From contig NW_017804020.1 in the NCBI RefSeq assembly GCF_001625305.1, positions 3,598,786 to 3,662,785 of the forward strand: a stretch of DNA of 64,000 bases, read 5' to 3'. The position numbers and the translations under genes were made by a program. The DNA is from Branchiostoma belcheri (lineage: Eukaryota > Chordata > Leptocardii > Amphioxiformes > Branchiostomatidae). Of the stretch, positions 25,601-34,506 are shown in pieces; the first letter of the stretch is position 1, and the number at the start of each line of letters is the position of its first letter. Under the pieces are notes generated by a model. That model was not told the origin of the DNA and did no database searches. It was given only the letters and a program-made list of their open reading frames with translations.

Positions 25601-28600
25601 GACAAAACTGTAGTCAGGAGATCACGTCCTCCAAGCCTCTGGCCTGGCTTAGGCCTAGGGTAGTCCATGGTAGTTAGCGACAATATTGAGTAGGTGGTAA
25701 CTCTGGAGGACGGGTACCCAGGCTGCTCCACGACTCAAGAACTCAGTATACGTACATGCGTACCGTGAGCGTCGATTCCTGAATTCCGGAAAAAGCCAGC
25801 ATGTTCTAGCTTTAATTTTCGCAGTATACGTCGCTATGTACTGCCGCAAATTCACAATACCAGCTTTGTATTCCTGTGGTTTAGTAGCATTTTTATTTTT
25901 GGCCGGAATTTTTTTCCCCCGCGCGCACTAGTTTAGGGGTTCTTCAGAGGATGTCATCCATAAATTTAACTCGGTGTGGCCTTCAATGATCAAGAAAACA
26001 TACAGGCAAGACCGTCTGTTTCTGCGTTCTTTTCAATAGTTTTTCTGTGTACGTAATTTTTCTTTCTGTGTCAATTTTCATTCTGTGTAAGTCTCCATAT
26101 CCCTTGACATTAAAATCCTCTCACGCAGAGCATTCTACTCCGTTTACGCCCAAACAACTACACTAAGCACCCTCCCCACGGGGCATTAGTCACCAATGAG
26201 ATGTCTATATTTAGAACGTCTCGACTCAGTTGGCTTCACACCGATATAAGGTTTTACCTGTGTGTGCAAGGACGCTTAACACCTGTGTCAGCAACTCTGT
26301 TTAGATTCTACACTGCTTAGAATGAATACGAGACCTGATAGACAAATAAAGAAAATAAAAATATAAATAAGATGATGCATTTGCTACATGGAAACTCCTC
26401 CGATAACATAAGAACGTTCTGCGCTTGCACGAAACCCAGCTTTTGTCAAGGGTTTCGTTGGATGTTTGGTCAACGTTGCATCAGAATTTTGCCCGTTGCA
26501 GACGATATCTTTTTCGACTCAACATTTGGAAACTATAGATGGGATGTCATCCTTATATACTCGAATACGACCTTAAACAAGACATTTTGCCAAAGCGCTA
26601 TGCGAATCACATATAGATGGAAGCAAGAAGCAAGCAAATATGGGTGGCGGTCAAATCGTGCGGAAACGTGTATTCTGCATGGTATTTTAGAATGCTATTT
26701 ATCATCGTCAAAAAGTGTGTAGAGCCGCGTAATATACGCCTACTATCCGGAAGAACTAGGTCATGCAATTTCACTCTCTTGTGTTCTCTTCGCTTTCTTA
26801 GAGTCACGTCATTCAACACGGTTTAACGCTTCCCCTGATTGCGCTGACCCCGCGCCAAACGTGCGAGATATGATTGATACGTCCATTTAACTACCAAGCA
26901 GATCTTTTGTTGGTTGCAAGACAGTATCAAATTGGCAGGGCAGTATCCATTCGCCACCCGAAGTTTGGCTGGCCAAAAAAGCTTCATCTAATCATTTCTA
27001 GGTCTCATCAAGGCCTACCCTCCTACGAAGTTTCACGACAATGCATATAAATCTTCACAAACAGTGTTTGCTGTTCACAAACAAACAAACAAACAAACAA
27101 ACAAACAAACAAGCAAACAAGCAAACAGACAAACAGACGGACAAACGCCACTGAAAATATAACCTTCTTGGCGAAGGTTATAACGATGCACTGTGAATTA
27201 AGATCCTTGACACCCCCCCCCCTGGAGCTCTTAAAAAGCGGTTTAGACCGAAGAGCATACGTTGTGCGGTTCAAGGTTTGGTTAAGGTTTAAAAAGAAGA
27301 TAAAAACGCTTAAAACGCGTAAAAAAAATAATAAACCGAAGCCTTAACTTCTGCTTCGAGAGTATGGTCCATTCCACTACTAGTAACCATGAAAGTGTCC
27401 ATGAAACACATACACGACTGTATATTCATCGTAGTTGGTTCCCATATCTGAATGTTAAGGGCCGTTCCCTAACGCATATTCACGCAGTGAACCATGGTTT
27501 GTGACACGCGTTTAAAAGACTGCAAAACAAACTGAAATTCGATGAATGTCGCCAGGGCGGGGGTAAAAGGTTTTGTCCAAAACAAGACGCGTGCCTCCAG
27601 GCAGACGAACTCAAGACCACGATGTTCTGTTTTGTACACTTTACATGGCATACCGCAAGCACAAATCATCTTGTCGCAAGATCAGAGGTAGCAGGCAAAA
27701 AAGAGAACACCTGTTCAGAAATGTTCTATTCTCCTTCTAATGGTTTAATTCAACATCGATTGCATTTAAAGGAAATTCATTGTATTCCATGTACCTTTTG
27801 TATATTGTATATTTGTATATTTGTTATTTTCCTGAATACAATTATTGGGAGGAAAGAAAAGGAAATTCATATAAAGGTCGGAAAAGTATTAGAATGAAAC
27901 ATGGCGTTGTGGTGTTTCAGTCTCTAATATTTCTTCTTAAATGCTACGAATGGTTACTTTGCCTCACACAATGGCCCATCGTATTTCTTAAGTCATTCTG
28001 ATCATAATTTATAGTCTAATTGACATATCAACAGTATCAATAAGCAACACATAAACTTAGAATTACAATTAAAGGAAAAAAGCTTTTTCCATGATCCAGT
28101 ATCTTAGAAATGAAAAAAATATCATCTGAATATAAAGATTGCTTCAAATTCAATGTATATGCATCTAGACGATATGCCAGTTGCCCTAGTACGATATATG
28201 ATGCGTATTTCGTTCTAAAGGAGGCCTACCAATTATTTGCACCATACACAACACGATTGTCCTGCCGTATACAAGTCATGTAGAACTAATAAATCACTTT
28301 AGATTTATTGCTTGAGAGTCTAGCTCAATATACACGATACAATTTAGATTGTACACAGATTCTGACTTCAATTCATTGGACAAAATTGGATCGAAAGAGG
28401 TCATTGGCTTTCCAACTGACCTTGTTTATCCTGATTTATCAGCTTATATGGGAACGTGGGTAAACGAAGAGTGGGTAGAAATCTGTGCCAATCTCTCGTT
28501 GCGTCCTTGTAACACGTCTGTTTATGGACCCTGCTTTTTAAAACATTAACTACCATGAATAGACGGCATATCGCTTGTTACGTGACCCGTGGTGGTGTAA

Positions 28601-30405
28601 AACATTCACCACTTAACAACGATCATAGTCCGGAATTGGAGGGGAAATTAAGAGACAGAATTTATTGCGACAACGTAAACTGTGCTCTGAAGTAACTCCT
28701 GTCTTACGACAATGAAAATCTCTTGTTTGTGAAGTGCGAATATTTGTACTTTGCAAGCCGTCACAAGAGCAAAGAAATAAAACGACGCCCCATTCGAGAA
28801 AATCTTTGAGAGAAATGCTGAAGTTTTTCTTTTATTTTCTCACTAATACACTATTCTGTATTCATCACTAAAAACATATAATGTACTTTAGCATCTTATG
28901 CATATGTCATATATAGGGGACATGAAAAACCGGCCAAAGTCATAGAATGTTACACATTTGCATTGCACTTTTCTAAGCATTTGATCACAGCTATGTCGTA
29001 CGGGTACATGTACAGTGTAGCATATTTTCTTCGGTAGAAACTATGTGCAACCGTGTCAGTTGTCTGTTGCTAATGGTTAGAATCCCTTTCACCACAGAAG
29101 TTAAACAGTGCCCTACACAAATTGATAAATGTATACAGCCCCAGACCACACAATGTAGCCGGGCTTTGCAAAGGAAACAACAAGCGTTGTTCGGTCTGTC
29201 TGTTCTGATCAGGTGTCAAGAGGTCTTATATTACACCGTTACACGTACATGTACCCTCCACATTTGTAGTATCCAGACAAAAGAGGATTGTACAATCTGA
29301 GTAAAAGATAGAAAGGACACCTTGCATAAGATAGAAATGAAAGAGTCAGATACAGTATAATTATATCTTCCAAAACAGGCTAGTTTAGCTTTTAAGAGCT
29401 GAAAATGAACTCAAAAGGGATAAAATACTGCGTCTCAAACGCGTTCTCAGTATCAACGAAGGTGAGATACTGACTTGTTTGTTGACTGTTTCAGTAGTTA
29501 TCATTAACTGTATGCGTTCGCATTCGTGTTGTTGTTCTTATGGCTCTCATTACAGTCGAGCTAACGATATGCGTCATTAGTTCCAAGACGTTACGCAGTA
29601 ATTTGATATTGAGCATGCTATGGATGCACCTCGATGCCCCGGTGCGTTTCTCATAATATCCCCCGTGTGCCTAGATCTTAGTCTCTACCAGACTAGCTAC
29701 GTACGCTGGCTCTATATAGAAAAATATTTGCCAGGGGAGTTTGGCCGCGCGCCTTGTAGGTTTGACTGGGAAAGAAACTACCTCTCCGCGGCCGGACTCC
29801 CTTGGCCAATGTTACTCTATTTTTTTGCCGAATTCTACGATCCTTATTCCCGAAGGAAGGCCTGGCGGAGGCTACCTAGACCTGGCCCTTGTGCCGAGGT
29901 GACTTATACATTATACATCAAATCATTGTGTACATTTTAGTACAAAATCAATAATGACGACGATGTTCGTCCTGTATATAAGGTCAGAGGTGTTGGAAAA
30001 CACAGTTGTGATTTTGCAGTCGTTATTGAACCCTACAACCCGGCACTTCTGCGATGTACGGAATGTAATCATGATGTTACAGATTTCAGACATATGAAAA
30101 ACATGCCCCAATGTTTACTCACCAAAGTCTATCTCAATGTTCAAAATGAAACGATACAGTTGAGAATTGGTAATTTTGCTGCACATATGCTTTAGAACAT
30201 GTCCACTAGGTGTTACGTTAACATGGTATTATGCTTACTTCGCAAGAGTTCGTAATGTGCTGTAACAGGTGTGTGTATACATGCGTGCGTTACCGTATAC
30301 CAGGGCAGGGAGTTGTAGCGTATAGTCCACCCAGAACACAGGAAATAACCTACCTTCCAAGAGCACAGAGACCACGATGAACGCCAAGAGAAGCCTTGCC
30401 TCCAT
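10653..30405 (-). CDS. Shisa-like type I membrane protein (Shisa gene 3), complete model with a very long intron 1
   Basis: Exons on the - strand are 30405-30354, 15983-15758, 12622-12486 and 11071-10653; phases 1, 2, 1; 834 bases or 277 residues. Exon 1 encodes a textbook signal peptide (MEARLLLAFIVVSVLLE) and ends at AAG|GTAGGT in phase 1. It is linked over about 14 kb because it is the only suitable leader that I found and its phase fits, so this join is the weakest point. Residues about 18-92 form the Shisa domain (CRAEFCYSYT, VPGFSCP, VFCCG, KYCC). Residues about 94-122 are the membrane segment (GAIIGITMGSTFVGLGCIY). The tail has no PPxY. It holds two copies of CPGSEPLLSS and three of VEDPGCE, direct repeats at the DNA level between 10793 and 10935, followed by a Ser-rich acidic end. 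Other exons match Shisa genes 1, 2 and 4. A separate gene owning exon 1 is possible. Confidence 0.75.
14627..14811. mobile_element. MITE, family B (TAGCCYCTACCAGGCTTC ends)
   Basis: This 185-base palindrome is flanked by 9-base duplications GGACTGCGC (14618-14626) and GGACTGTGC (14812-14820). It has internal mirror motifs AGTAGAAATCGGCCAAATAG. It lies in intron 2 of Shisa gene 3. Confidence 0.9.
15364..15670. mobile_element. Family A MITE interrupted by a family B MITE
   Basis: The ends TATCTCCAAGCAG and CTGCTTGGAGA belong to family A. The flanks are GGCAAAATT (15355-15363) and GGCAAAATC (15671-15679), a 9-base duplication with one mismatch. A second element is inserted near its right end, duplicating GAGATTTAG. 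Confidence 0.75.
15472..15662. mobile_element. Family B MITE nested in a family A MITE
   Basis: This 191-base palindrome begins TAGCCTCTACCAGGCTTCGG and ends CCTGGTAAAGGCTG. It has an exact 9-base duplication GAGATTTAG at 15463-15471 and 15663-15671. The host is the family A element around it, so this insertion is younger. Confidence 0.88.
16577..16793. mobile_element. Palindromic MITE with TAATGCTG ends
   Basis: The left arm TAATGCTGCGAGGTC, CATTTCCAAACCGGG is mirrored at about 16750-16793. The arms have diverged by several bases, and the centre is A/T-rich. No target-site duplication resolved. It lies in intron 1 of Shisa gene 3. Confidence 0.75.
17060..17225. repeat. Dispersed repeat, second copy of 5340-5500
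   Basis: It has the same order of motifs as the first copy (ATTCTGGATGA, CATTTACTG, AGCCCCAAAACAAG, GTCCCTTT). It abuts the left side of the CACTA-like element. Confidence 0.6.
17281..19821. mobile_element. Non-autonomous CACTA/EnSpm-like DNA transposon, 2.54 kb
   Basis: The left end CACTGGGCGAAAAGGCCTCG followed by RATGCAGCC is matched by its reverse complement at 19793-19821, giving terminal inverted repeats of about 29 bases with one mismatch. A 3-base duplication AGT flanks both sides (17278-17280 and 19822-19824). CACTG termini with a 3-base duplication are characteristic of the EnSpm/CACTA superfamily. The interior is dense in GGATCC- and GCGGATGCG-type subterminal repeats, another CACTA trait, and has no transposase frame. 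It lies in intron 1 of Shisa gene 3. Confidence 0.85.
19161..19403. repeat. 81-base tandem repeat, three copies, inside the CACTA-like element
   Basis: The unit starting ATTCGGATATTCAAGAAATC begins at 19161, 19242 and 19323. The length is a multiple of three, so long frames run through it by chance on both strands. I do not regard it as coding. A diverged related unit (TCAGATTACCCACAAGGCAC) lies near 18860. Confidence 0.9.
20090..20400. repeat. Direct duplication, about 167-base unit
   Basis: CAAGCAACTGTC, ATATCAGTATGCTAAAGCCT and ATGGGATAGGGTTG occur in the same order starting at 20091 and again at 20258. No coding signal. Confidence 0.8.
20859..21210. mobile_element. MITE-like element, AAGCCCCTGTCACACATTC family
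   Basis: The left end AAGCCCCTGTCACACATTCA lies near 20859. The interior has ACCAACC and ACCTACTCCCAA motifs shared with 33290-33890 and 48995-49267. The right end near 21205 (TAGCAGGGACTTTA) is a degraded inverted match. Confidence 0.45.
21211..21899. other. Part of Shisa gene 3 intron 1, no feature seen
   Basis: An open stretch of about 100 codons (21216-21530, +) has no domain, leader or donor that I recognise. Nothing else stands out. Confidence 0.4.
21900..22026 (+). repeat. 3' end of a LINE or SINE with a CTT tail
   Basis: ACATTGTACCATGTGCAA followed by GTGTAATAAAGTTC and a (TTC)n tail is the typical 3' terminus of a CR1/L2-like retroelement. The coding part is missing. Confidence 0.55.
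22384..22852. mobile_element. MITE, family E (TAGCCTGGGTACC ends)
   Basis: TAGCCTGGGTACC at 22384 is inverted at the right end (GGTACCCAGGCTA, ending 22852). An exact 9-base duplication ACTCATGCC flanks it (22375-22383 and 22853-22861). The interior is noncoding. Confidence 0.88.
23157..23240 (-). repeat. LINE 3' terminus, antisense
   Basis: Read on the - strand, a GC-rich stretch (CCCGGGCTCGTTGGACAGCC) runs into AATAAATAGATAAATAAATA, a common retroelement end in deuterostome invertebrates. Only the tail is present. Confidence 0.45.
23241..24694. other. Part of Shisa gene 3 intron 1, no feature seen
   Basis: There are CGTACG-rich patches near 23350-23500. A 139-codon open frame at 24098-24517 (-) begins with a hydrophobic stretch but has no good phase-1 donor after it, so I did not call it an exon. 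Confidence 0.4.
24695..24935 (+). repeat. tRNA-derived SINE
   Basis: The head has an A-box-like GTGGCGTAGCGGC and a B box GGTTCGAGTCC, and the body has TTTGAAAGGCACTTAACACG. It ends in a TTG-rich tail. An antisense relative lies at 7211-7425. The missing tRNA 3' half and the attached body mark it as a SINE, not a tRNA gene. Confidence 0.75.
25530..25990. mobile_element. Truncated MITE related to 48381-48780, inverted
   Basis: The right end AACTCGGTGTGGCCTTC (near 25974-25990) and AGAGGATGTCATCCATAAA match the ends of the element at 48381-48780, and the interior (CTCCACGACTCAAGAACTCA) matches it in reverse complement. The opposite end is missing. Confidence 0.6.
26000..27075. other. Part of Shisa gene 3 intron 1, no feature seen
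   Basis: It contains an unremarkable 116-codon open frame (26372-26722, +) with several cysteines but no leader or splice context. I found no homologous segment elsewhere in the window. Confidence 0.35.
27076..27146. repeat. (CAAA)n microsatellite
   Basis: Continuous CAAA repeats decay into CAAG and CAGA variants. They are followed by the hairpin ATAACCTTCTTGGCGAAGGT, part of a dispersed family that is also in the intron at 42166. Confidence 0.9.
27295..27375. mobile_element. Diverged right end of a family A MITE
   Basis: AACGCTTAAAACGCG and ACTTCTGCTTCGAGAGTA resemble the right arm of the palindrome at 1191-1417. No matching left arm is nearby. Confidence 0.4.
27376..29678. other. Part of Shisa gene 3 intron 1, AT-rich, no feature seen
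   Basis: Short open frames at 28349-28549 and 29043-29300 (+) have no recognisable domain. I see no exon-like segment with both splice sites. Confidence 0.35.
29679..29874. mobile_element. MITE, family C (TAGTCTCTACCAGACTA ends)
   Basis: This 196-base palindrome is flanked by 9-base duplications CCTAGATCT (29670-29678) and CCTAGACCT (29875-29883), one mismatch. The core shares GCCAGGGGAGTTTGGCCG and GGTTTGACTG with the inverted copies at 30600-30799 and 57567-57762. Confidence 0.9.
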
Positions 30406-30599
30406 GGTCCACCGGTAGCGGGAGCTGTCAGGACGCCAGGCGGGTGGACATAGCTACGATGACCGGCCTACCAGACTCCCGTGCCCGCCATGTGTCTACA
30501 CGAGTACGCCCCAGCCTGGACGTGTAGTGGGCAACCTGTTTTGTCAGCCGCTAAGTCACGTGACGTAGGAGATAGGGGAGCTTCATTGTTAATGTGTAC

Positions 30600-30799
30600 T
30601 GGCCTCCACCAGGCCTTTCTACGGGAATACGGATCGTAGAATTCGGCGAAAAAGGGAGTAAAATTGGCCCAGGGAGTCCGGCTGCGGGGAGGTAGCTTTA
30701 TATAGTTTCTTTCCCTGCAGTCAAACCTACAAGGCGGCCAAACTCCCCTGGCAAATATTCTCCTATATATAGCCAGCGCACTTAGTCTGGTAGAGACTA
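30600..30799. mobile_element. MITE, family C, inverted copy
   Basis: This 200-base palindrome has 9-base duplications AATGTGTAC (30591-30599) and AGTGTGTAC (30800-30808), one mismatch. It lies about 200 bases upstream of the first exon of Shisa gene 3 and so may be in its promoter region. Confidence 0.9.
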
Positions 30800-31830
30800 A
30801 GTGTGTACATGCTTAGCAGGGTAAATATGCAAGTATTAGCCTCCTCTGTTAATTACTTAGTTACTTTTTGAGGGGCAGCGTCGATATGGGCTACGTTTGC
30901 CGCGGAGAGAGTTCCACCGTAGCGCATTTCAGCGCTACGCCCCCAAAAATTAACGCCGCCGCCGCTCAAGCCTGCGAAGGAGGCTACCCCAGTCAGTAGC
31001 TTATTTGGGATCAGTGGCGGTGATAGCACAAACAGCAGGAAAGTGCAAAGAATGTAAATACTGCAAAGGCGATTACAACTACATTGTATTTGTCATCCAG
31101 GGATCTCTCCTTTTTATGTGTCGACCTATATCCTATACTGGGCAGCTCTGGGTCAGTTGTGACGTACTTGGTTTGGGTATCAGACACGGAAATATCATTT
31201 AGCATAAAAGCAGACCCAGGTACTAAATGGGGCAGATGGAATTATTGATCGATATCTTGAAGAACTACAGTTGTGTCCAAGGGTGTATTAGCTCTATGAA
31301 TATGCTAAACTTGTTCTGTTTCTGACCTACATGCACAGATTCCAGGCGACAATGCGACATCTAGCGACAAAGAGAAGAAGTTCATTTTGTCGTAGAAAGT
31401 GGTATTTGGGTTCAGCTATGTATCAGCTATATATCAGAGGAATTCTACCACATGCCCACTCCCCAACCCATTCATAATTCCGTCAATGAACATTACAATA
31501 CTGCAAGGGTGGCCCGGTATATAATACTTTTTTTAGCAAAAAATGCAACTGGGTAATAATACAAAGCAACAGAGATCACGTTATGAAATCGTCGGGCACC
31601 AAATGCGTCCTTTAGAATTACAGTCTCAGGCAAAGATGAAAATTAAAAAAAAAATACATTCCAATCATTGGAAATCGACTATCTCATTTCAGCCCAGGTT
31701 GTAGGGGTGATTTCTGACGTTGTGCCGGCACGGTGTGTGTGTGATACCGGCAACAGAACAGCCCCTACCGCGGCTCAACAACCTCTAACTAGTCGACGCG
31801 GGCATACGCCAGCTAATGAACCATTGGTAA

Positions 31831-32160
31831 TTGCAGAATATTCGATATTGTGATTTAGATAAGATAGAAGAGTGTCATTTTGTTGTAGATTGCTCTTTAT
31901 ACAATAGCGAGCGAAATATTCTTTTTAACTGTATTCAAAATAAGTTTCCTAGTTTTAAATATTTGAATAGTTTAGACAAATTTATATATCTTATGAAATT
32001 AGACAAGCCGTGTTTTGTAAGTTCTATATGTTCATTCATCTACAATTGTTTTAAGAAGCGAGAAGAAGTCGATCCTGTAAACAATAGTATTATTAGTTTG
32101 TCTTCATGACCTGTACTTAGCTCGAAAGAGCATAATGTGCAATAAAGGTCTTTCATTCAT
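31831..32160 (+). pseudogene. LINE C-terminal fragment with 3' CATT tail
   Basis: The open frame 31831-32109 reads KIEECHFVVDCSLYNSERNI, then LFNCIQNKFPSF, which resembles the Cys/His-containing C-terminus after the RT domain of CR1/L2-type LINEs (pattern E-x-HF-x3-C-x2-Y-x3-R). It is followed by GTGCAATAAAGGTC and a (ATTC)n tail near 32150, the element's 3' end. It is 5' truncated, as usual for LINE copies. Confidence 0.65.
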
Positions 32161-32639
32161 TCATTCAATATTGTCATAGTAAGCCCTGAATAGGTTACGT
32201 TGAATTAAGCCCACAGGTCGCCCTGAATTTTATCTTCGAAGTCGACCCAGTTTTTCTCGGCACATCATACAACATCCGTCGCTTTTAATTAAGATCAATA
32301 GGGTCATAACCACACATGATGAAAGGACATAGAATACTAGTAATCTCGCGCTTTATGATACATTATGGTCACAGAGGTATGTAATTACATGTGATGTCCA
32401 TGATATGCCATCCGCCATCTCGGCACCAATATCGTTTTCTATTTTTATTATTATTATATATATGACCTTTGTACTGTTTTCTACGTCTGTTATGTACTTT
32501 GAAGGGTTCCATAAACATTGGAAGTCAGCGAAAGTTACGAAATTTGCCAACGCGATTCAATTCACAAGAATTCTAGTACATGTACGTATTACTAATTATC
32601 TGTGGCTATTCTTTAAGCAGGCTTAATTTTCGGATCTGT

Positions 32640-32945
32640 ATGTATCATGAAGACGTATTTTTAATACCTGTTTTGTTGCTTATGTCTTCCTACTACTATC
32701 TTACATCACTTTTGTACTGATTTGGTTAATCATCCCTCTTCTGTTACCTAGTTGATATTCTATAGCTAAGTTGATTCTTATATCTATTTGAATTAATTGT
32801 TCTGATATTGTATGAACATCTATCTATTGTACTATCTATTGTTTTATTGTTATGTCTGTATGGTGGCCTTAAAAAGATGTTCCTGAACACTTGTTCCACC
32901 ATACCATCTACGTACAAACTGTTATGAATAAACATAAATAGATAA
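32640..32945 (+). repeat. Probable retroelement 3' UTR ending in an AATAAA-rich tail
   Basis: An AT-rich stretch ends in ATGAATAAACATAAATAGAT. No coding sequence. The assignment rests only on the style of the tail. Confidence 0.35.
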
Positions 32946-33289
32946 ACAATTATTCTGTAAGGTTCCTTGTCCCTACCGCTTGATTATAGCACACTACTGT
33001 GTGATACTAAGCCTTCAAATCATCGATCACGTTGTATAATCCTATTAACCCTTCACCCTAATCCCATCTCAAGACCACTTTTAGTCCATCTGTCCCTGCG
33101 AGCACCTTTAATCTATGTATCACAGACCTTTCCACAGAGACCACTCTGCCAATTTCAATTAACCTTTTAACCTAAACCCATTGTAGGACCGTCTTCAGTT
33201 TATTCTTGAAGAGACGTCTTCGATTTTGGGAAGGGGGGGGGGTGATCTTAGAAGGAGGCTAGCGGTGAACATGTCTGACTTTGAGTTAA

Positions 33290-33890
33290 ATTTGACCCCA
33301 AACACCAGCCAACCACTAGTATAGCCAAACGTTAACCTACCCTCCACATTTTATAATTCGGGTAGAGCTGTCGCACAGTTGCCGACTTGGCCGAACACCA
33401 GCCGACCTTGCTCCCGACCATATGGTTTAAACATTTGGTTTTGGTTTTTATTGTCCAAACAGTACCCGTGCAGTCGCAGCCTGTATACGGCAGGGTATCA
33501 CATAATAATCAATACAAATCACAACAATTACAACAATCAAATAATATACATGATACACATATTTGTTCCACAATTATTTTTTGTGGAACTGTCGCAAGGG
33601 TCTGTGCGGCTGCCATTCGGCGCCACAAGGTGACCTCAATACGACTTTCCCCAACCGAAGTTAGGTACCCATTCACACCTGGGTGGAGTGTGGAAAGTGG
33701 TGTAAAATGCCTTTCCCAAGGGCACAACGTCGGGGCGCATGTTCAGACATGTCCTGGGTACGACTCGGAATCGAACCCGGGTCTCCCCGGTTCATAGTCG
33801 ATTGCTCTAACCACTACACCACCCGACGCCACTGGTTGGAAGTTCGGCAGTGTACGGGAGGCCATATTCGGCTATGTGTTATGGGGACTT
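33290..33890. mobile_element. Repeat block with an antisense tRNA-SINE inside
   Basis: The outer parts share CACCAGCCAACC, TTGCTCCCGACC and GGGGACTTTCC with the AAGCCCCTGTCACAC family. Inside, 33580-33832 is a SINE read on the - strand: its tRNA-like head has GGGTTCGATTCCGA and GTGGTGTAGTGGTTAGAGCA, followed by the same CCTTGGGAAAGGCA body motif as the other SINEs. Confidence 0.6.
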
Positions 33891-34019
33891 TCCTACACAT
33901 TATAAGCTAGTAATCATGTACACTACACACATCATTAACCACTTAGGCCTAGGTCTACGCTTTCAGTAACTGGAAGCATCACCATCGAATTTGGTAAACA
34001 CAGATCGAAGCCATAGACT

Positions 34020-34025
34020 TTTATT
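34020..34025 (-). promoter_or_regulatory. Polyadenylation signal, probable end of EGF gene 1
   Basis: AATAAA on the - strand, about 480 bases beyond the stop codon at 34507. Confidence 0.4.
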
Positions 34026-34506
34026 TGTAGAACATCTTAATAGTACAACTTTGTAATATGTACAGTCCAAAATATATTACGGATTTTAATATAAACGACG
34101 TAATATTTACATTCGTTCATTCAAAGAAGCTTTGTCAACTTCTTATATATAAAATATAAATATATAAATAAAAATAACATTAAATTAAATAAAATTTTAC
34201 GGAGAAATGAATGATGAATGATAACCATGCATGCATGTACATCAATGGATGAAAATAACATATTCCAAAAATACCTTATGATAGTAAAGGTATTATAGTC
34301 AAAATATAAGAGTGAATAGGGTATCATTTTTGATAACACAACACTTTTGGTACAAAACAACGCATCACGAATGTAAAATTATTTTACAAGAGTACAGAAC
34401 ACATTGTGAATACTGTAGTAACGTTACTAGCGAACACAAACGTCGCTCGCGTGTCTTTCTTCAATAACAGAAGTAATGAATACATAGTAAGTATTGTACT
34501 CAGATG

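Larger units (their letters stand above)
30406..34019. other. Intergenic: 5' side of Shisa gene 3, repeats, 3' side of EGF gene 1
   Basis: I see no gene. Apart from the elements listed separately (MITEs at 30600 and 33290, LINE fragments at 31831 and 32640), 30800-31830 and 32160-32640 hold nothing recognisable. No TATA box or initiator can be assigned to the gene starting at 30405. Confidence 0.45.

Noticed and set aside
26372..26722. 116-codon + strand open frame with several cysteines
   Set aside because: No leader, no splice context and no cysteine spacing that matches a known domain.
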